From positions 8,122,001 through 8,186,000 of the forward strand of contig NC_134944.1 in the NCBI RefSeq assembly GCF_051020765.1: 64,000 nucleotides of DNA, given 5' to 3'. Of the stretch, positions 1 to 10,840 are shown piece after piece. Position 1 is the stretch's first letter. Each line of letters begins with the position of its first letter. The stretch comes from Lasioglossum baleicum (taxonomy: Eukaryota; Arthropoda; Insecta; Hymenoptera; Halictidae). The notes under the pieces were generated by a model that had not been told where the DNA came from, searched no databases, and saw only the letters and a program-made list of their open reading frames with translations. Made by a program: the position numbers and the translations under genes.

Positions 1-529
1 TTTGAGTAAATTCTGTGGAAGGATATATTGTGGCATTTTTTGAAAATTTTCAGAAGCCATAAATGCAAATGATCCGAGTCTAGGCATAAGTAAAAAAAGC
101 AGCGTGTAACAAGACCGTGCATAAATGAAATATTATAGTAATTTAGAAACATTCATTTCTAATTATTCATTTATAAAATTGTTGGGAATTGTATCGTGTT
201 TCTTGCAATATTTTTCGCCACCAATGTACGTTGCGAAAGGGATCATAAAAAAACAAATTAAAGCGAACGTTCTCCTCCGAATACATGGACCGAGGCATTA
301 CTGTACTTCACGAAAAGAACGAGTCAGAGATCTGGGATTTTGATGACGACAGATCTACGCGCCCATCGTAATTATCGCGGCAATGACACTCGTAATCATC
401 GCAATGACGCATACCGCGGGAGAAACAAAAATTATATGAATGATTTCTCACCCGACGAATAATTAACGGGGAACTCATTATCGGACTCAATCGACTCTAC
501 GATACCATTATACATTCATTACTCGAATA

Positions 530-571
530 GGAAGTTCCCGCCAAAAGTTCGAGCCGAGACAGGAATTTCCC
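530..571. promoter_or_regulatory. Paired kB-like / E2F-like sites in cactus intron 1
   Basis: GGAAGTTCCC (530-539) and GGAATTTCCC (562-571) both fit the NF-kB/Rel pattern GGGRNNYYCC when read on the minus strand. Each runs into CCCGCCAA, so the second also fits the E2F core TTTCCCGCC. They share orientation and are 32 bp apart. Which factor family uses them cannot be told from sequence. Confidence 0.4.
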
Positions 572-688
572 GCCAATTTCAAACGAATCCGAGAATCGCT
601 CGAAATATTTCAAATATATTTCACCTCGTTAGTAAATTAGCAACACCTGAATCACCGCGAATTATATCCACCGATTTACTCGAGAATG

Positions 689-696
689 TATAAATA
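689..696 (+). promoter_or_regulatory. TATAAATA box, candidate core promoter
   Basis: TATAAATA sits inside an imperfect palindrome bounded by CTCGAG on both sides (about 680-704), about 120-150 bp downstream of the paired kB/E2F-like sites in plus orientation. Downstream plus-strand ATGs open only very short frames, so no product can be assigned. It could also be a non-promoter AT motif. Confidence 0.3.
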
Positions 697-1544
697 CTCT
701 CGAGTGACTCGGGCCACGTGGACGCGGAACACAAACAACATAGTAGAGGCTGGATGACGAAGTCGCCGTCGCCGATGTAAACATGCCGTAGTGAAGACCA
801 TTATGTATTTCGCGTCGTCGTCCCAAGCACCTTTCACCCATTTCTTGTTTACAACGATTAAGCTACGCTAACCGAGAATCGATTCAATACCAACAACTCT
901 GAATAAATTCCTAACCGATCACAATGTCCCTCGCAAATGTCAACAAGTCTGCTCCTCATTCTATCGCTATCGAGAATAACTCTATAGTCAACTACAATTG
1001 CTTATCGGTATTACGATTCCAATGACAAATATTTCCACGCAATCTCTGCGTAAAATCACTCTGCGAATTTTCTACATTTAAGAAAAGTCTAGAATAGTCT
1101 AGAATAGTCTAGTCATAGTAGATGTCCATCGTACGCCTATAACCTACTGAAGTTGCCTGGACAGCTGTTATGACTTATGACCATTGAACCTTTGATCTCC
1201 GACACAGACTATGGTGCGATAAATATGCAACGCGATGCAATTCTACGATGACAACTATCGTCAAACATTCTTCTCTAATCCCTTGAAAATAATGACATAC
1301 ATACGTCCGTTCAAAATAATCTTAAAATGTGTATTACGTTCTGAAGACAGAGAGTCTAAAGAGCAGCTGACTGAATCTGTGGTGCATCCTAACCTCTCAG
1401 AACCGAGCGATCATGTGACAGTAATTATGTAGTTGACCTCGCATTTTCTGCAGAGCAAAAAATTAACTGCAGTACATTGTTATTTGACCTAGTAACGATT
1501 GAAGAGAGAAGGGGACCTATGCACAACAGTTCTTATTTATTTGT

Positions 1545-2077
1545 GGACAGTGGATCTTTATGCAAAATGAAAATTTTTTATGTGAATTAATAGAAATGGG
1601 TATTTATAATACAGAAATAACGAGCAAGAATTCAAACTGTCTGTTCTTTATTTGACCGAAGAAGAACTAGTCAGAAGACGTCTGTATCGTTCGCGAGTCG
1701 AAACTGAAGTAGAGCTACAGAGAACGTTTTAGGGGAAAGAAAAACACCTGTTGGGTCCACTCGGGAAAAACAGATGTGGGAGTACCCTTACTTTATTACT
1801 CAGGGCCTCTTTGAATTTGAAGGTTGCAGGCCTTCCACTTCTGACCTGAGTCAATGATAAAAAGACCCGAGGACCGTTAAAATATTCCGGGACACTCTTA
1901 GTATACTTCAACACTTGACTTAATTTTGCAGGTGTTCCAACATGAATTACAACAATTTGGAGTGAAATAGAGATTTATTTCCTTTCTTAATATGTTGAAT
2001 AGGATGGAAATAATGTAACAGTATGTTTAAATTTTGATAATTTTTGTGCCATAAATGCATAAAGATCAGCTGTCTGT
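1545..2077. repeat. MITE of the TAGACTGCGGAT family, interrupted
   Basis: The left end (ggatctttatgcaaaat, near 1550) and right end (cataaatgcataaagatc, near 2050) match the termini of the intact copy at 9774-9974. The inner part from about 1935 aligns with that copy (gagtgaaatagagatttatt). About 350 bp at roughly 1580-1930 have no counterpart, which suggests an insertion inside an older copy. Confidence 0.55.
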
Positions 2078-2567
2078 TTATTTGTTTTATCTACAGTTTA
2101 TTAAGGTGGGTTCCGAACCACACCATGGACACCACATTTTTCCAATCAGAAGACCGCCTTGGAAATATTTCTGTGGTTGTCAGGAAGATCGCCGCATGTC
2201 ACACAATTTCAAGTTTTGATCACTAATGTTTCGACATAGGACGAACATTTTGATTAAATTGCATTATCTTTCTTTTCTGGTAAATACGTGAATCCTATAC
2301 TACAGAGCTCAACTAATGCATAAACTCGAACTTTTTGAAATTGTGACGTGCGGCGTTTTTCCCGACAACCACAGATTTCATGCTGGCTTTCAGATTCTTA
2401 ATTTTCGCACTAATTGAATCATTTCTGCTATGCCCGCAATTTCCGGGCACCCGAGCCATCAAAAACCGCGGCTCGGGTACCCGAATATCATAAATTGTCG
2501 AATCGCTCACGCCTCCTATTCTCCCGCCACTAGTAACAACCCGGTAATTAAAATGACAGGTACTCAC

Positions 2568-3013
2568 GTATCGCCATCATCGTCATCCTGGGTGTAGCAA
2601 CGCTGCCAGTCGATCACCATGGGTTTTTGAATCTGTGGTGGGTGTTCGTTGATCCTAAACACCTCGGTGTCTCGTTGCTCGAGTTTCTCTGTGGTGACTG
2701 GGGTCAGCTCGAATGTGGGTTCGGTTTGAACCCGGTCATCGGTGGCCAGACGGTTCAGGGTGACTTGCTTGAGCGACAGCTGGCTGAGGCTCTCGCCGAG
2801 CCTGACGTCGACGCCGCTGTCCACCATCATTGGTTCCGGTGCACCGGGCGCAGTTACAGCATCCGTGACCTCCTGCTCGCAGATCTCCATGCTGACCAAA
2901 AGATTACCGCTGGACAGAAACCCGGAATCCGTTCCTCCTTTCTCCTTGAGTTTATCCTCGGCTTGCTCTGCAACATTTCTTGGGATCGGTGTCTCGCTCG
3001 GCGAGTTCCACAT
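2568..3013 (-). CDS. cact: Cactus/I-kappa-B-like inhibitor, first coding exon (partial)
   Basis: Reads as the N-terminal exon of the cytoplasmic inhibitor that holds Rel/NF-kB factors (Dorsal, Dif) in the Toll pathway. The ATG is at 3013. The 148 complete codons are acidic and contain a degron-type motif, DSGFLS at residues 29-34, where Ser30 and Ser34 match the phosphorylated serines of the DSGxxS beta-TrCP/Slimb site in IkB proteins. The exon ends in an acidic run (DDDDGD) at a strong donor (AC|GTGAGT, exon end 2568) and leaves two bases of the next codon. No ankyrin repeats are present in the window; they would lie left of base 1 on the same strand. The identity rests on the degron and overall composition, so it is strong but not proven. 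Another DSGxxS-containing N-terminus is the alternative. Confidence 0.75.
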
Positions 3014-3582
3014 CGTTCGTAATCGCGTTTAAGGTTAGATCGAGCCCCAAGATACAACACTGTGTCGTTCGACTAAGACCAAGCAACGTCACTTTACAAC
3101 TATGTTCTCTAATACCGATGATCGATTTTCGATCGTCGCTCGTCGTCGCACGTTACACAGCTGTGGCTTCGGCTACGCTTCTATGTGTACTCGTTGTTCC
3201 TTCCTATCGACGTCGCAATCTCGTTTCCAACTTGCGTGTTGTCGATCCTCGCGAACCTCACTTCGTTGTTCGTAGAAAATGTTCGCTAATTCGTTTCGTG
3301 GGACCGACAAAAAAAAAAACAACCAGATTATACGCGCGCGCGATTACTGGTCCAGATTATATTGCGTGTTCTAGCGTCATGTGCGTTCGTGTTTTCGTTC
3401 GGTGTCGTTAAGAACGTCGATACTCGTCGCGCTGTCTAAACGAACTGACGTCTGACTGACCGTCCGTATGGCGATGGCGTAAAATTGCGTTCGCAGAGAA
3501 GCTATGGCCGCGCACGTACGCTGGCGCCCCTGGCGGTTCGTGATCGTACGCTCGTGCTACGAGAAACTTGCAGGGTAGGGGT

Positions 3583-3592
3583 GGGAAAACCC
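3583..3592. promoter_or_regulatory. Dorsal/Rel-type kB site GGGAAAACCC
   Basis: Near-palindromic decamer matching the classic Dorsal/Dif site, about 570 bp upstream of the putative cactus ATG. Cactus/IkB genes are known targets of the Rel proteins they inhibit, so a feedback site is plausible here. Single short motifs occur by chance. Confidence 0.4.
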
Positions 3593-5161
3593 ATCGTTCT
3601 CTGGCAGGGCCAACACACACACACACGCACACAGACCTGGACACACGACTCTGCATTCTTTAGTAGATAATCGCGCTTTGGAAGAACAGAAACGCAACGG
3701 AAATTGAAAATCTTTCGGCAATTGTGTCGTTGGAAAGATACGGCGATAAGCGCTTTTCGATGGAACCGCGGCCCGATAAGCTTTCCGGGAATTTTGAATA
3801 AAGTACTTAAAAATAAATGTTTTCTGAAAAATTGCAGGATGGTCGAATCACGTTATTTTAAACTAAATTAATTCAATGTAATTCTTTCGAAATTTTGTCG
3901 AACATGAACCGTTAGATAATGCTTGTTGTTTCAACATTCTATGGAATTCATTTAGTGTTGATATCCCTTTCCTTGAAATATCTCGAAACAAGAAATATAT
4001 GACCTAGACCACTTTCATAATTATTCTACTGATTATAATTTGCTCGTTCGAAGTGTCAGCACAGAAATCTGAGTTTCAAGGAATTTATTTCCAGATATCA
4101 CTTACCCTAACTGTAAAAGGAATCCATCAGCTTCAAGGTTAATACAGCAGAATATAAATAATCCAGAGATCAAGAGGACAAACAGCTGAATGGGAGATGG
4201 GAATATCCTCGGGTACGCATGTTTACAGTGTACGTATGTACTTACAGTACGTAGTGTCGAAATTCATGGAACTGTAGATGTGATCGCGGAATTTGCTGTT
4301 CTAGATGATGGGAAAACACACCGGGACTTTATCTCTGCGTGAAGACGAACAAACTGCTTTTTTTAAATAAAACTTTTACAACTCTGCGACCGCCGTTTCT
4401 TTTTTCCCCTTCTCGGCCTTTGTGCTTTCGAACCGGTTGTGTTGGATATTCTTTTCTGGATTTTAACACTGTACCTTGCGGACCTTTTATGACCGTATTC
4501 TTCCATAGGATTTTCAACGACCACATTATATTCGAAAGTATACGAAATACTGAATCTCCATCTAACTATTCCGCAAAAATGAATACTAATTATATGAATT
4601 GTTATATTTGTTAAATCTATACGAAATTGCTATTTTAGCATCCCATATTTCCATTCTATGGAAATATCGAACCAAGCCAGTAAACCAAGAGTCAATGTCA
4701 CTCCCATTCCCAATTACCCTGAGTCCATATCCCTACGGTGTATTACCTGCACCATAAAATTCCGTCATAAACCTATGACAATGGTCAACCGAGGAACAAT
4801 AGCGTCCCTCGACCACCGAATCACCTGTTAACAATACCTCGAAAACCGAGGCAGTGTCACCGGTGATTTATGGTGTTCAGACATGCCCATGCCCGGCCGA
4901 TTGTCTCTGGCGATGCACGATGGGAAAGCGTCGCCGGGACAATCCAGCAGTTTCTACGCGACCACGCAGATTTCACCGTACTACTTTCTTTCGAAGCTTG
5001 ATGTTCCATGTAGACACGGGCGGGCTCACCGGAAATTCCATTCGGATATCTCCGTTAATATTGGCGGTCTGTTGGCTCATTACGATACCAAGAAAATAGC
5101 GACGGCGTCCACATAGCTTTATGGGTTTCATCGCCGTTCCTCATCGAGTCGTTTAAACACA

Positions 5162-5171
5162 GGTTTTCCCC
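5162..5171 (-). promoter_or_regulatory. Dorsal/Rel-type kB site GGGGAAAACC
   Basis: The plus strand reads GGTTTTCCCC, so the minus strand reads a good Dorsal consensus. It lies about 2.1 kb upstream of the cactus ATG. A weaker relative, GGGAAAAACCT, is at 6360-6370. Confidence 0.3.
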
Positions 5172-8052
5172 AAACGAATGGATACAGATACCCGGTCGCT
5201 ACACAAAGAGAGCGAACGCACAGCTGTGTGTATATCTACCTGTGTTATCGTGAACACAAACGAGGCCGAGCGACAACGCCGACTCGACAATAACGGGCCA
5301 TTGTCGTACAATATGTGCTCTCCTATAAGTATAATCTGTCGTTACGAGAATCGTAAACGACTGTGGTCGACTAGACATGGAAGTCAAACTGAGAAACACA
5401 AGGCCGCTCGTAAAACCATTTATAAACGATATACACGTTAATCCTGCGCCCCGGCGCGGCCAAAACAATTATGTAATTTTTCACGTAATTTTCGCCTCCG
5501 CGTTACCTCGTCCGGGTGTCGCAACCTCTATCCCGGATAATCGTCGGATTACACGGCGAATTATATAATTAAATAAAAATGTTTCGCGTTCGCGACACCG
5601 AACAAATAGCCCGCGGTGCAGCAACAAATTTCGCGGAAGATGAACGCGCGGCGGCGTACTTATCGAGGAAAAACGGGGAATGTTGTTAACCGCATACGCT
5701 TTTTAGAAAGATGAGAAAAGCAGGAAATCGGGGGAAAAATGTATAGAAATAGAACGAAACCGCCGCTTCCTTTTCTCTCAGCGATTTTTTCCAATTACTA
5801 CTATCGTTATTAGTAATCGCAGGGCGATTATTCTATTACCGGGGAAAATCACGACAAACATTATTGTAGGGTGGAGCCGAGAAAAGCGCGACGCGTGATC
5901 GACAGCGGATAAATTATTGCTGATAGTAGGAATCTAACAAAGCTAAAATCGAATTATTATATCTACCATCGGGTAATTACCCGGCAGCGGGGAAAACGCG
6001 TTCCGCGGTGAGCGTTGTCAACGAATCCGAGAGAAGATATTGCTCAAGGTGTGCTCGACTCGGAGAAATTGTTGGTAGTGGTGGTAACAGAAATATTAGA
6101 GGAATTTAATTCTCTTGTACTATTTTCAACTTATTAGAATTATTAAGGGGAGGAAAGAATTCCTATGTGCAGTTCCAATGTCCCGTAATCTTCAAGATTT
6201 TCTTCTCGCATAAAAATCCCGAGTCTAGTTAATAACAGGGAATTATGAAAAGGCGTTACGCGTCAGGTATTGCCAACGGGTTGGAGAAAAGCAGTAAAAT
6301 TAGCCGCGGTTGGTAGCAGAGAAATTGTTGTTGGGAAGGCACCGATGTTTAAGCCACCTGGGAAAAACCTGAGATAAGCCCTGGAAATATGTTATCTCTG
6401 CATCATTTAGAAGAGTTAATTCGCCGAGGCAGATAGGTCGGTTATCAGCGAATTTTGTTGCTGCACCTCGAGTTACAAGGTCCTCGACCGTTGAACCTAC
6501 ACTTCGTCCCGGTGAGGCCCCATTTTTTTAGGCCAGGTGGAGCAGCGAGGTCCACAGCCGGAGGACAGAATTTCGAGGAACTTGCGTTCTCGTAAAAAGA
6601 AGTTTCCCCGGTATCTTCCCATTGTCGTCTTATTCTCTTTTTTTTCACGGTTCTGGAAACGCGTCGATGACTCAATGCCCGGGGGAATCTGTTTTCCTCG
6701 GATCTTATCCCTTATGTGGAAGCCAGACGTTACTTGGGAATGTTTTACCGATGCAATTAATTATGTTAGCTTCGCAGGATACTCTAGGGTGACAGAAAAA
6801 ATGCATCAGGTCGACGTGTGAGGAATTTTATGTTTTTAGAAGGGGTAAATCCCTCCCGTATCTTGGAAAATCCGCAGTCTGATAATTACTATACCTTCGA
6901 ACGGAAGATTGAGTGATTCCCTAAGCAATGCGAATGTTATATTTCTAGAAACACAAAAATCTTTTGCGATTGCGCGGATTGTAGAAAACAAGGGAAGGTA
7001 TATAAATAAAGATAAGACAGGAGATTCGCATTACTTATGAGATAACCGATACGGGAGAACCTTTGGGATGGGATAAGAGAATTACGTAATCTCCGTAGAA
7101 TCTCCGGGCACATCAGTAGTGCACGTATTAGAAATCTCGCATAATTAACGCGATAAGAAACGCGAGGGTTTTAGCACTGGCGAAAATAGATTGTAATCGG
7201 ACGATCGCCGATTGTCGTAACTCGTGATTTAAAAATCAGATCGAACTTATGACCCATAGATCGATCAATAAAAGCGAGAACAATACCCTCACGCGTTCGT
7301 AAAAAACCCTGGCGTATTTTATAATCGCCGCGGATAAGCTTTTTCGGACGGTTTTCCTCGTATTGTTTTCTTTCGATCAATGAAAAATGCAAAGTGGGTC
7401 GCTTACCGGATAATTAGAGGCGTCTTCCGCTGCCACGATGATCAGCATGCTATATAGACGGCGGACTGATGCTATCGGTGGAAAAGTTGTTTCTGTCGTC
7501 CTCGATTAGAAGGAAAACCTTAATCATTAAGCTTTACATGCACGAACGAGCCGAGAATCCGCGCCTTCGCCGTGGCAAGCAACTTCATACTGTTTTGCGA
7601 TGATTAAGCGCCGCCGGACAGAATTTCAGACTCTCCGGGAAATTCCTAATGAAGCCGGCTGGGTATGCGTTATGCGGGCCCACGAATTTTTCAGCATGAT
7701 CTTAGGCGGAGCTGGGTCATTATCGACTTGGAAGATAATCTATTTCCTAATCCGGTGGTTCCCGGAATACATGCAGACTAAACTTGCTCGTTATGTGAAC
7801 GGTCTACTGTCTCGGTTTTCTGTGGATGGGGGCGTGGAGAAGGTATAACGGCCAAACTTGTTTTAGGTGGAGAGCTCGTTTGAGGTCACATTTTTTTCTG
7901 CCATCTATAGCAACGATTGTCTTGCACGAAATGTCACGAGCATTATCGACTGAGTGCACTGTATCTAGAAAGTAATCCAAGAACAATTTAATACGAAAAC
8001 CAGGGGAATAAAAATATACAGAATTTTTATTTATGTGAAACGATGAAAAATG

Positions 8053-8873
8053 TTACGTGGTGTTATGCTCCAATATACCTTGCCTTATCAGTGGCTCACA
8101 GATCGCTCTGGGTAACAAGTGATACGTATTTTTCTTCAGCAATATCACTTGACCATCCTCGAGCTCTAGCTTGCCAAAGTCTACCATACATCTCACCTGA
8201 AATTCAAAATGAATTACATATCCTGTACGATAAGTTGACAAACGTTTTGAAGTTGATTCTCGTTTATCAATTACCTCCACGTAAGGAGTTTTCGGAGGCA
8301 ACATGTTCGCAGTCAGATTGAATCCCTGATCTTCTCCCAGAGACCTCATGTACGTAGCCAACGATTTATTGTAGGACTGGAACCATTGAACCTCTGCATT
8401 TAGCAAGTTGGTGTTTATTTCCGGTGGCAGAATGCTTCCCAGCTCCCATCTCAGCTCCCTCAGCTTCCTCATTCTGTTATAGATATACGCCAAGACGCAT
8501 CTCTTGTTTCTAGTCAGTGCTATGTGCCGGAGTTGAACCGATGGCAACAGAGCCAGGTTGTCCTCGTTTCGAATGGCATTGCTAGAATCGATACGTTCGA
8601 TCAGTGACTCATTTTAATTGTATTCTAAACATTTACAAACCTATCGGCCATGTTTGCATCATACAGGGCATGCATTTCCTCGACAACTTCCTTGACTACT
8701 ACCTCCTGCAATATATTTCCCTTTAGTTGTACAGTGCTTCATGATAGCGGACTGCTTTCTTGATCAATATAGAAATATCTTATGTACAGCACTGTGCAAC
8801 TTACATTGAATGGTTGGATCTCCGCAGACAAATCTAATTCCGTTATTAGCTTAAAGGCCTTCCTTCCATACAT
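8053..8873 (-). CDS. GINS1: DNA replication complex GINS protein PSF1
   Basis: PSF1 is one of the four GINS subunits, part of the CMG helicase (Cdc45-MCM-GINS) needed to start and elongate replication in the nucleus. Four exons join in frame: 8873-8805, 8705-8641, 8581-8275 and 8196-8053, giving 194 residues against 196 in human. It starts MYGRKAFKLI. The core carries the RSLATYMRSLG-like segment (here KSLATYMRSLGEDQG) and ends with the family block LLKKNTYHLLPRAICEPLIR followed by QGILEHN. All introns have GT/AG ends. The last intron (8197-8274, 78 nt) is a multiple of three and free of stops. The gene is divergent to mRpL4, with 545 bp between the start codons. Confidence 0.96.
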
Positions 8874-9266
8874 CTTTAGCAGTATATATATATAATGCAA
8901 TACAATAAAATAACAGTGTATATTTAAGTTACATTGACTGACTTTTTCTAAAAAATTCTTAAGACAAGTCTCTTTTTCCTGTTTCAAGTTCCTGCAAATC
9001 GAAATACGATTGTTTAGCATGTAATTTTACAAGTCGAGAAAAATGTATTCAATTTTTGTACGAAACGTTCTAATTGAGAATTTTCGTTTGCCGAGCCTTT
9101 TTATTTAAAAACCCGACAACATACCTCTGAAAATTGATTTCAGCTTCCCCTTGACATTTGAATTATCAAGGTTCATCGGTAATTGAGGATAATAAACGGC
9201 ACAATAATAACACAAATTTGAAAAATTTGAAATCATCTGTTTATCGAAGACGAAAACAAAACTCAC

Positions 9267-9311
9267 ATGGTCGGCAGCAGCGACAGCGACCTCTGCGTAC
9301 TTGAGCACCAT
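9267..9311 (-). other. Open minus-strand segment with donor in the GINS1/mRpL4 bidirectional promoter region
   Basis: From the ATG at 9311 a 15-codon open stretch (MVLKYAEVAVAAADH) ends exactly at CAT|GTGAGT, a strong donor. A plausible acceptor (tttgcag) occurs downstream at about 8993, but joining them gives only about ten more codons before a stop. It may be a 5' leader exon of GINS1 with a small upstream frame, or chance. Confidence 0.2.
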
Positions 9312-9417
9312 CTTGCACGGAACTCGAGTATTATACTTGAAGCAGAAGAAAAGCGGTTAGGTTATCGGTGTAATAATGAACACGGTGGGAGAATAACAAC
9401 AAACTTTGTTCAGAAAA

Positions 9418-10630
9418 ATGTCGATGATCCTCAGAAACGTTGCTGCGAGACTGCAAACATGTTCGCAGCAGGCATTAAAGTTGTGCACAGCTGTTGTCAG
9501 TGAACAGACGACTAGTTTGGAGCCGACTGGCCCGGTCATCTCCAAAACGAATTACAGAGATGAGAAATTTCAGTATCAGAAGGTACGACAAGTCTGGCTG
9601 GAAAATTTGGACACGGTCGAGAGCAAGAGATTAGGCTTAGTGTACTTGCACCCTGCGGTCTATGCGGCAGCACCAAGGGTGGACATTATTCACCAGAATG
9701 TTAGGTGGCAGAAAATGTATCGTTTCGTGGTAATTATCGGATTACTCCAATCATTCATAAGCATTATTATCATTAGACTACGGATCTTTATGCAAAATAA
9801 AAATATTCTACTTGAATTGCAATAAACTGGAGTGAAATAGAAACTTATTTTCTTCCTTGATGTATTTAATAGGTCGAAAATAATGTAATTGTATCTTTAA
9901 ATTTTTCTAATGATTTCACTGTTTGATATTATACCTCTCCATTGTTGTCATAAATGCATAAAATCCACAGTCTAATTATCATTGAACTAACATAAATGTT
10001 TCGTTTCAGTCTTACGCTCACACAAAAACACGTGCGGAGGTAAGAGGAGGTGGTAAGAAACCTTGGCCACAAAAGGGCACAGGCAGGGCCCGTCATGGAA
10101 GCATACGGTCACCATTGTGGAGAGGCGGTGGTATAATACACGGTCCTAGATCTCCAACGCCTCACTTTTTCATGCTGCCCTATTTCACACGCGTCGCTGG
10201 TCTCTATTGCACTCTGTCCGTGAAACTCGCTCAGGATGATCTCTTCATAGTCAACGATTTAGAGATACCGACCCAGGAACCCTCTTACATAGAAGACATG
10301 ATCAAAGAAAGAGGCTGGGGTCCTTCTGTACTTTTTGTCGATACCGAAGACATTATGCCCTTAAATATAACTGCAGCAACAGATAATATAAAGCATGTTA
10401 ATCTCATGCCCGTATATGGTAAGACTACTGCCAAACATGTGCAGTTCGATTATTTCAAACAATTCACCCTTGTCTATTTCTCAGGGCTGAACGTGTATAG
10501 TATGCTGAAACACAATACATTGGTCCTCACGGAGAGAGCAGCGCGTATGATCGAAGAACGGATTCTGTATCAACTATATAGACCAGATTACAAGAAATTG
10601 ACGGAAAAGTTCAGAGTCAACCAGCAGTAA
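9418..10630 (+). CDS. mRpL4: Mitochondrial large ribosomal subunit protein uL4m
   Basis: A structural protein of the mitochondrial 39S ribosomal subunit, of the bacterial L4 family. Exons are 9418-9729, 10010-10418 and 10485-10630, with phases that join to 288 residues (human MRPL4 is 311). Hallmarks visible are RQVWLENLDTVESKRLG and VDIIHQNVRWQ near the N-terminus, then RAEVRGGGKKPWPQKGTGRA, HGSIRSPLWRGGG and HGPRSPTPHFFMLP, and late in the protein HVNLMPVYGLNVYSMLKHNT. The start at 9418 is the first ATG; an upstream in-frame codon at 9406 is TTG. Intron 1 (9730-10009) is mostly filled by a 201-bp MITE. Intron 2 is only 66 nt, in frame and stop-free. The stop lies 210 bp from the convergent HYLS1 stop. 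Confidence 0.96.
9774..9974. mobile_element. hAT-like MITE in mRpL4 intron 1 with 8-bp target duplication
   Basis: The ends are TAGACTACGGATCTTTATGC and the inverted counterpart gcataaaatccacagtcta. It is flanked by a perfect 8-bp direct repeat, ATTATCAT (9766-9773 and 9975-9982). An 8-bp duplication is typical of hAT-superfamily transposition. It has no coding capacity. Related copies occur at about 1545-2077, 19724-19905, 32720-32879, 49061-49261, 57934 onward and 60337-60532. Confidence 0.8.
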
Positions 10631-10840
10631 ACTCGAGCCAAAGGAAAAATTAAATCGTTTATATTGATCAGATTGTCGTCATTTTTAACATCCTTCTCCT
10701 CGCAACGGTGAACCCTCGGAAGACGGGAAGTTTTTCGGCTCACCGTCCGCAGATTGAACTACCATATTCAACCATAAAAATCGCATTCCTTATAGTTATT
10801 TAAATCTACTGAAAAATTTGTCTCCTATAATTGGTCGAGA

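Larger units (their letters stand above)
1..2567 (-). other. Putative first intron of cactus, with a promoter-like island and an interrupted MITE
   Basis: I see no coding exon here. A more GC-rich patch at about 520-840 holds two kB/E2F-like motifs (530-539 and 562-571) and a TATAAATA box (689-696). The rest is AT rich. A MITE copy, split by about 350 bp of unrelated DNA, lies at about 1545-2077. Open frames on either strand are short and unrecognised. Confidence 0.5.
3014..8052. other. Cactus upstream region, no gene found
   Basis: About 5 kb between the cactus start and the GINS1 stop. Six-frame reading gives only short unrecognised frames, none with convincing splice context. It contains a CA microsatellite near 3617-3640 and several GGGAAAA-type motifs, notably 3583-3592 and 5162-5171. 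Promoter and enhancer function for cactus is inferred from position only. Confidence 0.45.

Noticed and set aside
2627..3411. Plus-strand frames of 131-143 codons opposite the cactus exon
   Set aside because: Antisense shadows of the minus-strand exon and its upstream DNA.
8041..8321. 92-codon plus frame over the GINS1 C-terminus
   Set aside because: Antisense shadow of the well-supported GINS1 exons.
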